A stretch of 41,750 bases of DNA from Tubiluchus corallicola. Its lineage: Eukaryota; Priapulida; Priapulimorpha; Priapulimorphida; Tubiluchidae. Of the stretch, positions 12,001-21,885 are shown one piece after another. The notes below the pieces were generated by a model, which ran no database searches, was not told the origin of the DNA, and was given only the letters and a program-made list of their open reading frames with translations. The stretch lies in assembly GCA_030141605.1 (NCBI GenBank), contig JAQGDQ010000732.1, positions 1 through 41,750 of the forward strand, read 5' to 3'. The translations under genes were made by a program, and so were the position numbers. How positions within the stretch are numbered: position 1 is the stretch's first letter; the number at the start of each line of letters is the position of its first letter.

Positions 12001-15000
12001 GCGGTTGCTGCATTTTGCATGGGTTCATGAGAAACTGCTCTCCCTAAGCAGTGATTACGTTACATTTGATGATTTTTGTAGTTTTCTGCTCCACACACAA
12101 TGGACTTTCATGCAGAAATATAATTGATGTCAAACATTGGTCGGTCTATCTTGACGTCAAACATTGGTCGGTCTATCGTGACGTCAAACATTGGTCGGTC
12201 TATCGTGACGTCAAACATTGGTCGGTCTATCGTGACGTCAAACATTGGTCGGTCTATCGCTCCTCCTCTGCTGTAATGTAAGCAAATTCAGCGACATTCG
12301 GAACAACAGCTCACGCTGGACAACAACTATCAAAACTAAACTAAACAACATGACAGTCACAATTAACGTTTAATCAGCAGATAAACTTATTGCACTTTTT
12401 CATAAACATAAATTTGCAGAGCAGCAGCTATTTCTGCATGAAATTAACACTTGAACTTGTCAAAAAATGACTTTTCAATTTAAACATAATGTAGATACGA
12501 AGTTTCAAAGCACTACAAAATACAGAGACATAAGTATCATAAAGAAACTAAGCCAGTTAACATTGCTTTACAATAAATGGACAACAAAATATATTTACGA
12601 AAGTCTCTTTTGCCTTCGAGTATACGAACACATCATACCTGCGACGTATTTTTTCTAATTTTAACTAATCATGTGGTCGTTAGCAAGTTTATCCACTCTT
12701 TGCATTTTTCCAACTGTTTGTTAGACTACAGAAATGGAATAAATTTGATTGTTTTATTCTTCAAACGATCTTGCTTAAGTTACGTAAGTCATAGGTCCCA
12801 CTGGCATCTTAAATTATGATTATAGCCAGGAAAATAGCATAAAATTGACTATTTAAGGATACAAATTTTACGTTGATATATAACATAAATTTTGACCACA
12901 TTTGAATTAATTAGGACCGTGAAAAACTTATTGAGGTTTTTAAAAACTGACCAAAAAAGAAAACATTTTGCTTGAATGTGAATTCCTATGAGTTTGGTCG
13001 CTTATGACATAATCCTGACTGTTGTCACGGATTCCCGTAGATGAGTTCAACTCTGCCGCTGGGTTCAACTGTTGCTAACTGGCCATTCTTACAAACTGCG
13101 CAAATCTGCTTAGAAGTGTCATGCTATAATTTTTACATGCATGTTAACCTTGAATCATTTATACCCGTCAACTCAGGCTTCAATCTAAAGTTACAAATTT
13201 CATTGTCACCTCTGTTCAAGTAGGCCATTTTACATTTGTCTTCATTAAAGAAGCGTCATATGATCGACCTAATTAACATCGTTAAGTTAATTTGTATTTT
13301 TAAAGTTAATACTTGTCTTTACCTAGTTTGCAAGGTCATACATAAAACTAAACTGCGTATTTTATTAATACTGTAGCAAAATCAGTAACTCACAGACACA
13401 AGCGCTGCGCATTTCTTCCTATAAAAACGAAATTATACTATGTATTTTCACTAATTCACCTGCAATTTTAGTCGACGATACAGACAATCTGTAACCTGTA
13501 ATGAGATCTAAAACCAGCCTGATTTCTCTCTCGCAAATTTGTGAAAAGTTGAGCATTTTTTATAAGAATGTAACATATACACAATACATAGTTAGAGCTC
13601 TTGTCCTGAAAGACGTAGTGATGAACCGGTTCTGTGTGTGTGTGAAAAATATGCATCCTGATTGGACATTCAGCAGAGCTTGACTGAGAATGATTGACAT
13701 TTTGTTTGACGTCAGTTATGTGAAATGTACTTATCTATCTTAGACAAATTAAAAGTTGATTTTTGACTCATTAATTGAAAACAGGTTTCAGTAACTGCGG
13801 TGTTTTTGCACTATAACAAAGTGTAGTATCATAGCCAGAAATTTCAACTATCCAGACACAAAACTCTTCTAGACTTTGGCTTCAAGTCTGTTTTTACGGA
13901 GAAATCCCTGCTAAAAGGTGAAACGACCTTAATTTGTCCTTAGCTTTTCGATTGGTTTTTCTGGAGTAGCTACAGATCACGGCAAACTACACAGCTTGAC
14001 CCGGCAGCAAGCAGGCGATAAATAAATTAGTGTGTACGATCACGCAAGTGTACACCAGGCTAAGGTACTCAATAAGCTAATTTGAAGTGCCTGAAAAGGG
14101 CGTGTTTTTCTTAATCTTACCGAATTAAAACACTTAAATATTTAATCTTATTTAACTTAAATAAATATTTAACCATATATGAATTCTCTGTGAAATCATA
14201 ATAATGAGTTAAAAAACCTCAATGTCTGTTGGTGTTATATAAGCCTTTAATTGCCTTGTTGATTATCATTCATCCTAAATAAGTTAGTTTTGCTAAATAC
14301 ATTTCCACAACTTTTCAAAGATGTAATGCAATGCCAACCTAAAACATATCTTATATGATTCGACTTTTGTTGAAATGAAGACAAAGAGAATTCCGTTTGA
14401 GGTCCTAAGAAGAATTTTGGTGTCTCTGTTGTTAACAACAGAAATGTGTTGATTTGCATTAATGCTCCATAAATATACACCTACTTACGTTTGCGTTTCT
14501 TCTTACTTAGAACAACATACAAGAGAAGCGCAACAGCCATCAGTGCAAAGAAAATGGCTAGTGAACCAATCAGTGGCACAATAAATCTTCTTTCCACTCG
14601 ACTTGCGTCTAGAGAAACAAATTCTGTTTTAATGTGTTGGAGAGTAACACGAATCCTATCTTTGATGTAAAACAACTGCAAAAATATAAAGGCCAAATTG
14701 TGGTGTATATTTTAATTGTAAGCCTTTGCCAGAATTTACACTACAACCATCATCACTAAATGTATTTTGCTAAGAAAGTGACTGTAATTCTTTCTTTGAA
14801 GTTAAGACATGCAAAGTTGTTTCTTATGACGCCTGTGAGCTCCTAAATATGACTCTTTTGCTTAAGTGATTTCTCAAAAAGCTGTTAAAGCTCTCCTAGT
14901 TTCTCTTTTCATTAACGCAGAACATTGTTCTCACGAAACAGTGTGTGAATGGTGATTTTTATTCCAATGAAAGTACCTAGCCAAATATTGTTACAAACAG

Positions 15001-18000
15001 CTAATACATTTGGTGAAGAAACAGCAAGAAATTTGTAAGACTAATAATTATAAACTTCACAAGCAACACACCTGTTTTTCGTATTTTGCTACTCTCTTGT
15101 TTAACGTCTATGGTAACGATGAGTTTTTCAGTGCTGTTCGTAGATGTCACTACTAGAGCATAGACTCCACCATCATCTTCTTCGATAGATTTTATGACCA
15201 GTATAGCTGTGTAGCATTGCCTTGAGTCATGTGCGTTATCTGCTTGAAGTTGTTTAATGCTAATGTTGACGCGGTTATCTCGGGTGTAGTGCGCTCGATC
15301 AGGTAGTTTAGATGTATGTGTAAGAATAATACTTCCTGCAGAGAATTTCCAGGTAATGTTCTCGTATCCGGTCTTTGTACAAAACGTCTCTTCAATGCGA
15401 AGGTCACTCCCTACGCTGGTGTTAAAATTTACTCTGTCAACTGTTAAATGTATGACACAGTTAAAAAACGAACCATATTTCATACACAGTTAAGATAGAC
15501 TGAAATGAGATAAGACTTTGGAACAGTGTGTCTGTGTTTTTGTTATGCTTAGAAGCGCACTTAGGTCCTACAACTCTGATCTAATAAGTCGAAAGTGCCT
15601 TCTTTTACAAGTTAAAACTGGACCCATGTACTGCATATTGTTTCAGTGGAAGGAACCATAAATTACATGCGCCGTGTATTGCAAAGCTAAACACAGGCAC
15701 ACTTTGTTCTAGTTGCTTATGCCGATATGCAAATATAGATGCAAATAGATGGAAATATATATTACATTTGCAAGTGCGTTTGTGTCAAATTGAAAGTAAG
15801 TTCAATTTGTCATTGCTTGTTTTTATTTTGGCAAATATATTTTATATTACTGCTCTGTAAAGAATTTATATGTTTCTTTGTAACGACAATGTACCTGCCG
15901 GTGCTAACCTAAAAATACTATAATTTCGAAACAAATTCATCGAATGACAGGGACAAAACAAAGATGAAGATAATAAATCATAAAGAAGACTGTTACGCTG
16001 CAAGCATGTTAGTACGAGCACCCCTTTTTTTAAATTTTTGTTACAAGTCGACCAGGAAGCCAGCAAAACGTGGACTGCAGGACAGCAGGGAGGAGGGCGA
16101 CCCGCGAACTCTGCCATCACGACTCATACATAGTAGGTTCATTGTATTAGTCAAATGTCACGTGATTTTCTAATTTACCTGGAAACATGTTTGGAAAAAA
16201 TCTATTCATTTTGCTGAATATACTGGACAAATATAATGCAGTTCACATTGCAAACTAAACCTCCCTTACCTATGAAGAACACTGAATCGTTAGTTGTTGT
16301 ATGGGTTGTCACAAGTGGATTTGCTGAACTGATACTGGCGGTTCGTTCAAGAGAACTTTTTGAACTGGCAGCATCTGATGAGCTAGAAATAGTCGTTGAA
16401 CTGACAGACCTCATTGAACTAACATTAGTCGTTGCACTAGCAGAACTTGCTAAGCTGTTGAAAGCTGTCGTTGTTGAACTGGTAGTAGAAAAACTGCGTC
16501 TTATTCTAATTCTTCCCATTGTTGTTGCCAGTGATCTCCTAGTTCTTGGTACAGCACAGACCGCAGTATCGTTTATACATTCTTTAGTAAAATCATCGCG
16601 ATTAGCGTTAGGCACTTCATTTGGACGATAACAATCAATTAAAGATTGTCTCCAGTTGAATGTTTTTACCCACAAGAGTTGACAGTCACAAATGAGACAA
16701 CTGCCTGAAAATATAAGAGAAAAAAGAATTCGCGTTTGTGATTTAAGACTTTTGTAATTTTTTTGTAAAATGGTGAAAGCTGATATTGTCCCTTGAAAGT
16801 GAAAGGCTGTAGCTGATCTGGTCGAATCTTTGACATTTTTTACTGGTATAATCAAACACATATTTTAATTTTACAAAAGTTAACTATTCGAGGTAATTAT
16901 CTAAAGCCTTTTTTGTAAAAAGCAATTGTAGTTTTCAATATTTGACAACATACTTTATTTTTAACTGATGTCTACACAATCGTCTGGTTTTTTTTAATAA
17001 TATTAAAGACTTTATTATTACAGATTTAGACCAACTCCCTAATGCTAGTAATGGGTAAGGCTGAGAAGCCCAGTACTGCAAATGTACTTGCATAAAGTAT
17101 GCCGTAATTGGGCGATTCCAATCTGCCCTTTCTGTCTGTAAGCTGTAGGTTTGCTATTTTTTACAAATGTCTGTTCAAATGTCTTTCTTTTGAAGATTGT
17201 GGTAACACAATAATGTTTATTTTACACTCGTGTTCTGGATGTTTTAATTTTTTTGTCGGCTGTAATATTTCGGAACTTGTATGCGGCTCTATACATCCTG
17301 AGACGGATCTGCGCTGGACCCCGGATTCGTAACACAGGGGCGCAGAAGTCTGTTCTAGCCAAACGCTCTGTTGTGTTCAATCAACTCGGATTGTGCTGGT
17401 GGACACTAGGTGCTAGCGTGATGCTAGTCTTTCAGCAAAAAGTTTCTTCTTTTAATTGTACTTGTAGTATCGATTGTCAACATTGTCAAATCAATAGGTA
17501 GAAGCAGATTAAAAGTGTTACAAAGTTTTTCCAGACAAAGTTTGTTTTGTCTTTATGTGCCGAGTCTGTTGCAGTAAGCTTGTCAGAAGAATGCTTACCT
17601 ACTTCCTCCGCTCAAGAAAGCCGAGTACGAATGTGACACGTGTCGACTATGCAGCACCGTCAGAGAATGTGTTTGTGGTCGGGAGTGCACAGCAGATACC
17701 TGAAGCACCTACAGTTTTTACGCTGGAGAAATTTCGCTAGTATCTCAAGTGCTTCATTTCACATAGCGGACGGAACGTTGGAGACGTACCCACGCCCCGG
17801 GACAGCTTCTACGGACTGTTCTTTGCAATAGGTTGTCTTAGTGCCTAGGAATTAACTCGCTCACGACTATTACGTTTCACAGTTCTTGCGTTTGAAGGCC
17901 TGTTTTACAAGTTTTTGACTTTGTGGACAAACTACACATTGGACTGTGCTTCAACGTTTAAATGTTCACTGATGTATTTTCTGTCTACAGACTGTGGTCA

Positions 18001-19554
18001 CTGTTTAAGGACTTACTGCACTGTCTTTGTTTACGACACTCAATATATTGTACTGAATTCACGTCAAAGTGGACAATTGAATTGTTTTCGTGAGAATATG
18101 GATTAATAGTCGCTCATTATTTTCACGTTTGTGCTGTTGGAAACGGACTAGCTAACTCTCACTACTTCGGATGCATTTTTTGAAGGTGAGATTTACTTAA
18201 ATGTACTCCCTGAATTTATTTCTTCTTGGAATTGCGATTTTAGAATTTTGATTAATTTTGCTGTATTATTTTTACAAAGCTTATTAACTGAAATCTCAAA
18301 CTTATCTGGGGCCATTCTGCGTTTCTGCATAACTGAAAAAAATCGTCATATTAGCTCAAATATAATTTGTTATTGTGGATCTTTTTGCTTAGTATGTACA
18401 CGTATTCTGGATCTTTTAACTTAGTTTGTACTCGTATTCTGAATCTTTTACTTAGTTTGTACTCGTATTCTGAATCTTTTAAGTTAGTATGTACTCGCAT
18501 TCTGGATCGTTTTACTTAGTTTGTACTCGTATTCTGGATCGTTTTACTTAGTTTGTACTCGTATTCTTAATCTTTTACCTTAGTTTGTACTCGTATTCTT
18601 AATCTTTTACCTTAGTTTGTACTCGTATTCTGGATCTTTTAACTTAGTTCGTATTCGTATTCTTAATCTTTTACCTTAGTTTGTACTCGTATTCTGAATC
18701 TTTTGCCTTAGTTTGTACTCGCATTCTGGATCTTTTTACTTAGTTTGTACTCGCACTCTGAATCTTTTACCTTAGTTTGTACTCGCACTCTGGATCTTTT
18801 AACTTAGTTTGTACTCGTATTCTGGATCTTTTAACTTAGTTTGTACCCGCATTTATTCTGGATGTTTTGTCTTAAGTTTTCTAGGCTGCTGTAAAATTTT
18901 ATCACTTGTATGCCACTCTATACATCGTAAGACGGATCCTCACACGACCTCGGATTCGTTACAATGTTTATTATACTGACCTTTTAGGCAAAAAGATATG
19001 TCATCACGTTGAAAACCGTATTTGAGTCTAGGCTCCTTTAGTCGTGTTATTGGACTATTGTAAATGCCAAGAAAATTGAAATGCTTGTTATTTGAGAAAT
19101 CAAAATCTAGCGAGATTAGCTTGGAATTGCCACGAATATGCAGATCTCGAAGGTTTACCATTTTACTGAATGCCCTTGGATGTATGAAGGAAAGTCTGTC
19201 ATTATCAGTTATTTCCAGTTGACTAAAATCAGATTTATTGTTGTAGATACAATCTTCACCTAGGATATCCAAATTTGTGTAACGTATGCTTAAGCCAACA
19301 AGCTGACATCCCTCAAGAAATCTTTCAGGAAGTTCAGAGCCTTCGTAATAATCGATGTAAAGTCTTCGAGTATTTAAATCATATTGTTGTAGTCCTTCTT
19401 TTAACCAAATTTTGGATAGTTCTGCTTTGGTGTAGTTTCTACACATTATGTCTTTATGCTTGGAAACTAATAAAACTTCACAGTCTGAAGCCATCTGTAT
19501 GCAGGGATACAGTACAAACAAAAGACATACAAAGATGAAAATAACTTCGAGCAT
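9001..19554 (-). CDS. Gene A: LRR-stalk-Ig-transmembrane receptor, complete (9 exons)
   Basis: Joined exons on the minus strand: 19554-18981, 16704-16270, 15440-15072, 14608-14489, 11589-11542, 11108-11067, 10696-10641, 9360-9287 and 9052-9001. They total 1770 nt, or 589 residues plus stop, with no frame break. Order of parts: signal peptide; LRR N-cap and LRRs (exon 1); LRR C-cap and Ser/Thr stalk with two Arg-rich sites (exon 2); one Ig-like domain (exon 3); transmembrane helix with a Lys/Arg stop-transfer (exon 4); and a tail of about 90 residues (exons 5-9). Every junction has GT and AG. Phases are 1,1,1,1,1,1,0,2, consistent throughout. The layout (LRR, Ig, single membrane pass) resembles LRR-Ig cell-surface receptors and adhesion molecules. 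The ligand is unknown. Main uncertainty: the tail exons could be replaced by an alternative last exon at 14425-14247. Confidence 0.75.
9287..9360 (-). CDS. Gene A exon 8: cytoplasmic tail
   Basis: A 74-nt exon entering in phase 0 (acceptor ATGTTTTTAG|GCG) and leaving in phase 2 at GTCAG|GTAAGAAT, a near-consensus donor. It encodes AESTPATTSATDIEDLPKL and then IENDV; this part of the tail is acidic, unlike the basic exons before it. Entry phase agrees with the exon 7 donor and exit phase with the exon 9 acceptor, which is the main support for this chain. Confidence 0.55.
9361..10640 (-). other. Gene A intron 7
   Basis: Apart from the tRNA-like repeat at 9998-10080, this intron is AT-rich with no recognised element. 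Short open frames on either strand carry no domain. Confidence 0.45.
9998..10080 (-). repeat. tRNA-like sequence, probable SINE head
   Basis: Read on the minus strand, TTGGCAGAGTTGTTCAGG resembles an RNA polymerase III A box. About 40 nt later, CCGAGATCGAATCTC resembles a B box (T-arm GATCGAATC). The spacing fits a tRNA-derived promoter, but the stems of a functional tRNA do not close well. It is therefore best read as the head of a tRNA-derived SINE inserted in gene A intron 7. I could not define its tail or target duplication. Confidence 0.4.
10641..10696 (-). CDS. Gene A exon 7: cytoplasmic tail
   Basis: A 56-nt exon entering in phase 1 after a strong pyrimidine-rich acceptor (GGTCTTTTTTTAG) and leaving in phase 0 at GCG|GTATAAAATC. 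It encodes SIISPGKTTKPSKTVMFA. The donor is weaker than its neighbours, and a TAA lies one codon beyond it, so retention would end the protein here. Confidence 0.5.
11067..11108 (-). CDS. Gene A exon 6: cytoplasmic tail
   Basis: A 42-nt phase 1-1 exon, acceptor ATATATCATTTCAG and donor TCTG|GTAAGTTG, encoding SVPLTEKMQGKSS. A longer open frame on the same strand continues upstream of the acceptor (starting at an ATG near 11205 with a hydrophobic stretch) and could represent a read-through form, but the spliced form keeps the frame of its neighbours. Confidence 0.55.
11542..11589 (-). CDS. Gene A exon 5: cytoplasmic tail
   Basis: A 48-nt phase 1-1 exon with excellent sites: acceptor TCTATTTTGCAG and donor ACGA|GTAAGTTAC. 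It encodes SRTVRPHSDRSQLST, a basic, Ser/Thr-rich peptide that follows directly on the stop-transfer cluster. It is called from its splice sites and frame fit, since it is too short for homology. Confidence 0.6.
12125..12259. repeat. 27-bp repeat, 5 copies, each with CRE and CCAAT motifs
   Basis: Five head-to-tail copies of a 27-bp unit. Four carry the perfect palindrome TGACGTCA (12152, 12179, 12206, 12233) and the first has TGATGTCA. Each is followed three bases later by ATTGG, an inverted CCAAT box. CRE-type sites bind CREB/ATF factors and CCAAT binds NF-Y, so the array could act as an enhancer within gene A intron 4. The in-frame plus-strand ORF across it is a by-product of the 27-bp period. 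Confidence 0.85.
14247..14425 (-). CDS. Possible alternative last exon of gene A
   Basis: This is an open phase-1-compatible segment just after the transmembrane exon. An AG at 14426-14427 (TTAACAACAG|AGACACC) could join to it, adding a 59-residue tail beginning TPKFFLGPQTEFSLSSFQQ and ending at a TAA. The acceptor has a poor pyrimidine tract, the peptide shows no recognisable motif, and no AATAAA follows nearby. I prefer the five-exon tail further left, but alternative splicing or intron retention here would truncate the cytoplasmic part. Confidence 0.2.
14489..14608 (-). CDS. Gene A exon 4: transmembrane segment
   Basis: A 120-nt phase 1-1 exon with acceptor TTTCTCTAG|ACGCAAG and donor AAAC|GTAAGTAG. 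It encodes DASRVERRFIV, then a hydrophobic helix of about 22 residues (LIGSLAIFFALMAVALLLYV) and a stop-transfer cluster, SKKKRK. It aligns end to end with the gene B transmembrane exon at 28411-28301 (DAKSSKRFIG..., LLLLYLILRKRK), including the position and phase of both splice sites. If read through, the frame stops immediately after the donor (AAG TAG). Confidence 0.85.
15072..15440 (-). CDS. Gene A exon 3: Ig-like domain
   Basis: A phase 1-1 exon of 369 nt encoding a single Ig-like domain. The B-strand Cys and C-strand Trp are visible in TFCTKTGYENITWKF, and the F-strand region reads IEEDDGGVYALVV, matching the D-x-G-x-Y pattern. The F-strand cysteine that normally follows that Tyr is replaced (YALVV). 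Another Cys occurs earlier, in SRQCYTAILVI, just before the E-strand-like segment. Predicted N-glycosylation sites include NTS, NIT, NIS and NST. Acceptor TTTAACAG|TT, donor ACAG|GTGTGT. Symmetrical Ig exons in phase 1 are usual for animal surface receptors. V-set against I-set cannot be settled by eye. Confidence 0.75.
16270..16704 (-). CDS. Gene A exon 2: LRR C-cap and Ser/Thr stalk
   Basis: The acceptor TATATTTTCAG is identical to that of the gene B cassettes. The first residues, SCLICDCQLLWVKT, are a typical LRR C-terminal cap opening, with later cap cysteines in LIDCYRP, KECIND and AVCAV. The cap is followed by PRTRRSL and RIRIRRS, each fitting the R-x-R/K-R furin consensus, then about 90 residues dominated by Ser, Thr and Ala: an O-glycosylated stalk by inference. 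Donor ATAG|GTAAGG, phase 1. Length 435 nt, symmetrical phase 1-1. The Arg sites are absent from the corresponding linkers of gene B. Confidence 0.85.
17222..17335. repeat. Dispersed repeat, left direct copy
   Basis: Matches 18840-18965 in the same orientation, sharing TTCTGGATGTTTT, CTTGTATG, CTCTATACATC, GAGACGGATC / AAGACGGATC and CGGATTCGT. It contains a single copy of the unit that is multiplied at 18378-18862. Two direct copies about 1.6 kb apart could be ends of one retroelement, but no reverse transcriptase or integrase is visible between them. Confidence 0.6.
18378..18862. repeat. Minisatellite of about 32 bp, 15 copies
   Basis: Fifteen copies of a unit like TTAGTTTGTACTCGTATTC followed by TGGATCTTTTAAC, with two main variants (CTGGATC and CTTAATC/CTGAATC). 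It runs directly into the right copy of the dispersed repeat, and the unit corresponds to a single stretch in the left copy (TCGTGTTCTGGATGTTTTAA), so the array arose by local expansion within that element. Confidence 0.85.
18863..18965. repeat. Dispersed repeat, right direct copy
   Basis: Direct copy of the element at 17222-17335. Its edge stops about 13 bases inside the intron from the gene A exon 1 donor, so the insertion narrowly spared the splice site. Confidence 0.6.
18981..19554 (-). CDS. Gene A exon 1: signal peptide, LRR N-cap, LRRs
   Basis: Starts at the ATG of a clear signal peptide (MLEVIFIFVCLLFVLYP), followed by a two-Cys N-cap (DCEV...IMCRNYT) and several degenerate LRRs ending in FNFLGIYNSPITRLKEP. 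The sequence is closely similar to the second half of each gene B cassette (shared YIDYY, SELPERFLEG, AFSKM, LDFDFSNNKHFNFLGIY). The exon ends at AAAG|GTCAGTATAATAAA in phase 1, and this donor and the next dozen intron bases match those of the gene B cassettes. Only about 13 intron bases past the donor, homology is replaced by a dispersed repeat. The exon carries 191 codons plus 1 nt. Confidence 0.85.
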
Positions 19555-19604
19555 TATTAGTAAACTATGTACAAATTCTTTTTAAAAATATTATTTGCTA
19601 TACG

Positions 19605-19612
19605 TTTATATA
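19605..19612 (-). promoter_or_regulatory. Candidate TATA box of gene A
   Basis: TATATAAA on the minus strand, about 50 nt upstream of the gene A start codon. With the usual 25-30 nt to the start site, this would leave a very short leader of about 20-25 nt. The region is AT-rich, so a chance match is possible. Confidence 0.35.
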
Positions 19613-21534
19613 ACTTGATTTAGTTTAAGCCAGATTAGTTTGCTATAATGTTCATCAGCTTTCAAACATTCTTTACAATATAGGCTTGCGTTGATGAGTA
19701 GACTGTTTCAAATCACAATGGTCGCATGATAAGAACAATTAACAGAACGCATGTGTGTAAATATTCTAGTGTGTAAAACAATGTTGCATTAATGTTCAGA
19801 ACGTAGGCCTAATTTAAACAAAGGCAGACGTAAATAAATATGTCATTGCTTCATTGACTACTAATTTTGTAACCATATTTTTTCTTGTATTTTTCCCTTT
19901 TGTTTCATCTGAAAATAAATAGCAATGGAAGAAAGAAATTTTGTACTGATCTTGTTTTTAGCGTAATTAATCACTAGTTTTGTTATTAGAAATTAAATTT
20001 GCCTTACTGAGGATGTCTCACCAGCAGACTATGCACTCGCATGCGTTAAAATTTCTCTAATTGGTTGGTGAAGCCTGTTAACTAAACTTTTTATTTTTCC
20101 TCACTTTAACTACAAGCTACACAAAAATAATACATAAAGTTTCTCAAAATCTGAATGCGCAAGTGCATGTCGCATTGGTAACTCAGAAAACAGAAAACTT
20201 ACACAATCATAGGTAAATATTTTTATTGCCATAATTATCACTTTGGCCAATTTCTAAATTCAATTGTGAATAACATAATTATAAAAAAATAAACGTATAA
20301 CACCAATTTTTTGTTGTATTTATAGCCTTAATTGATAGTGTTAAGTCTATATGTGAATAGGTGTACATTATGTGATAAAGTCTGTCCGTTTTTTGAAACT
20401 GTTTGTGCCATGTTGTGACAAAAACAAAGACCTGAAATAGGCAAACATAAACATACATTGCCAATCATGTGTATGAAACCAGTCATACTTTCGACTTTAA
20501 TAATGCTAATTTTTTTTTCAAACAACATCACAAACAGTTCATTATGAAATCTGATTAATGTGAAATATTGGTTACTTACAGAGTTTTGCTTTGTGTAAAT
20601 ACAAATTGACTTATAGGTATAAAGCACTGCCAGAACGAGGTATTCTTGGATCAGATTTTAGTTTCCTAGTTGCTCTACAAGAGGAGTTTAGAGATCTTTT
20701 TCAAAAAGTTTACTCTAAAAATCGTGCGACAGTCGCGCACGCACATACTTTTGCAAAAATTTATTCGTTCGATATTTACATAAAGATAAATGCCTATTAA
20801 AGTATAAAATAACAACGGTATTATAACAGAACTAGTTGATCAGAGCAGGCCGTTTAGGTTCGATTACCAATTGCGATTTGCAAAAACTTGATAAAGTTAT
20901 TTTTTTCAATTTGCAATCGACAGATTTCTAATTACTGAAATTTCAAAGAAAAACTCTATTTGAAAAACATGCGATGTTCAATACTTTTTATATATATTAT
21001 ACCTAGGGCCACACTTTCTCTGAGTCCCAATAGCAACATATTCAAACTTTCGTCGTACCTAAACCAAAAAGATTATCGCCTAGATTGTAAGCCGTTCTCT
21101 GTGTCAAAACACTACATTATAACTTATATGTTTAATATTATGAACAATGTAAAAGAATCTTAAACATAATTTTCACAGCTGGCAGGAAGTAAAACTGCAA
21201 GAGAATAAATAATTAATGTCTATAAGTACGTCTCTAAATAGTACACAAATCTATAAATTACAACTATACTTTTACCTTCCACCGGATCGTATAAAAACCC
21301 GTATAAAAATCGTATAAAATCGTATATAATTTGATTAATACCGCAAATGAAATTTATTCACTCGCCACAAGTAGCATCCAGTTTTGAGTCTACATTACGG
21401 GTTTGACGAATTACTATATCAAACTATTTTAATGGGGCATTAAAGTTATTAATATTATTAACATCATTTCATTTCAAATATACTTTACAAAAATCCTCCT
21501 TCTCCCTCTAATTCTTTTTCTATCTTCCTTTTCC

Positions 21535-21885
21535 CTCTTTATGTAACAAAAATGCTGCACTGTATAACAAATCACAAATTTCGTCATTATGTAACACATT
21601 TTGATCATTGCGTAGCTATCATTATGTAGCAATTTTTGAGTCATTACATGACAAATTATTGGGTAACAAAAAATGATGCATTATGTAACAAAGTATGCAG
21701 TATGGGTCGTGGTCTGTGGATAGGCTTTGTCGTGGCCTGGCTTTGCTCTAATAACTGGAATTGGGTCACGACAACGACTAACCTTTCAATATTTTGTTAC
21801 ATAATGCACATAATGCATCTTTTTTGTCACATAATGATTGTTACGTAATAATAAAATGTTGTTACATAATGAACCCGAACACTCA
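21535..21885. mobile_element. Palindromic MITE-like element with repeated CATTATGTAACA
   Basis: The left side carries several copies of CATTATGTAACA(A) and close variants in forward orientation (about 21540-21690). The right side carries the same words inverted (TTGTTACATAATG, about 21790-21880), around a centre with its own short inverted repeat (GTCGTGG / GTCACGAC). This is the layout of a non-autonomous foldback transposon. I could not define a target-site duplication, so the boundaries are approximate. Confidence 0.45.

Larger units (their letters stand above)
11590..14488 (-). other. Gene A intron 4
   Basis: This 2.9-kb intron separates the transmembrane exon from the tail exons. It holds the candidate alternative last exon (14425-14247) and the 27-bp CRE/CCAAT array (12125-12259). 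I saw no further phase-1 exon with good splice sites, but very short ones could be missed by eye. Confidence 0.45.
16705..18980 (-). other. Gene A intron 1
   Basis: This 2.28-kb intron joins the LRR exon to the LRR C-cap exon. Homology with the corresponding gene B introns ends about 13 bases after the donor, where a dispersed repeat begins. It contains two copies of that repeat in direct orientation and a minisatellite; several 60-80-codon open frames between them show no domain. Confidence 0.55.

Noticed and set aside
12051-12281. 76-codon plus-strand ORF with DVKHWSVYR repeats
   Set aside because: It follows only from the 27-bp repeat period; the array is better explained by its CRE/CCAAT content.
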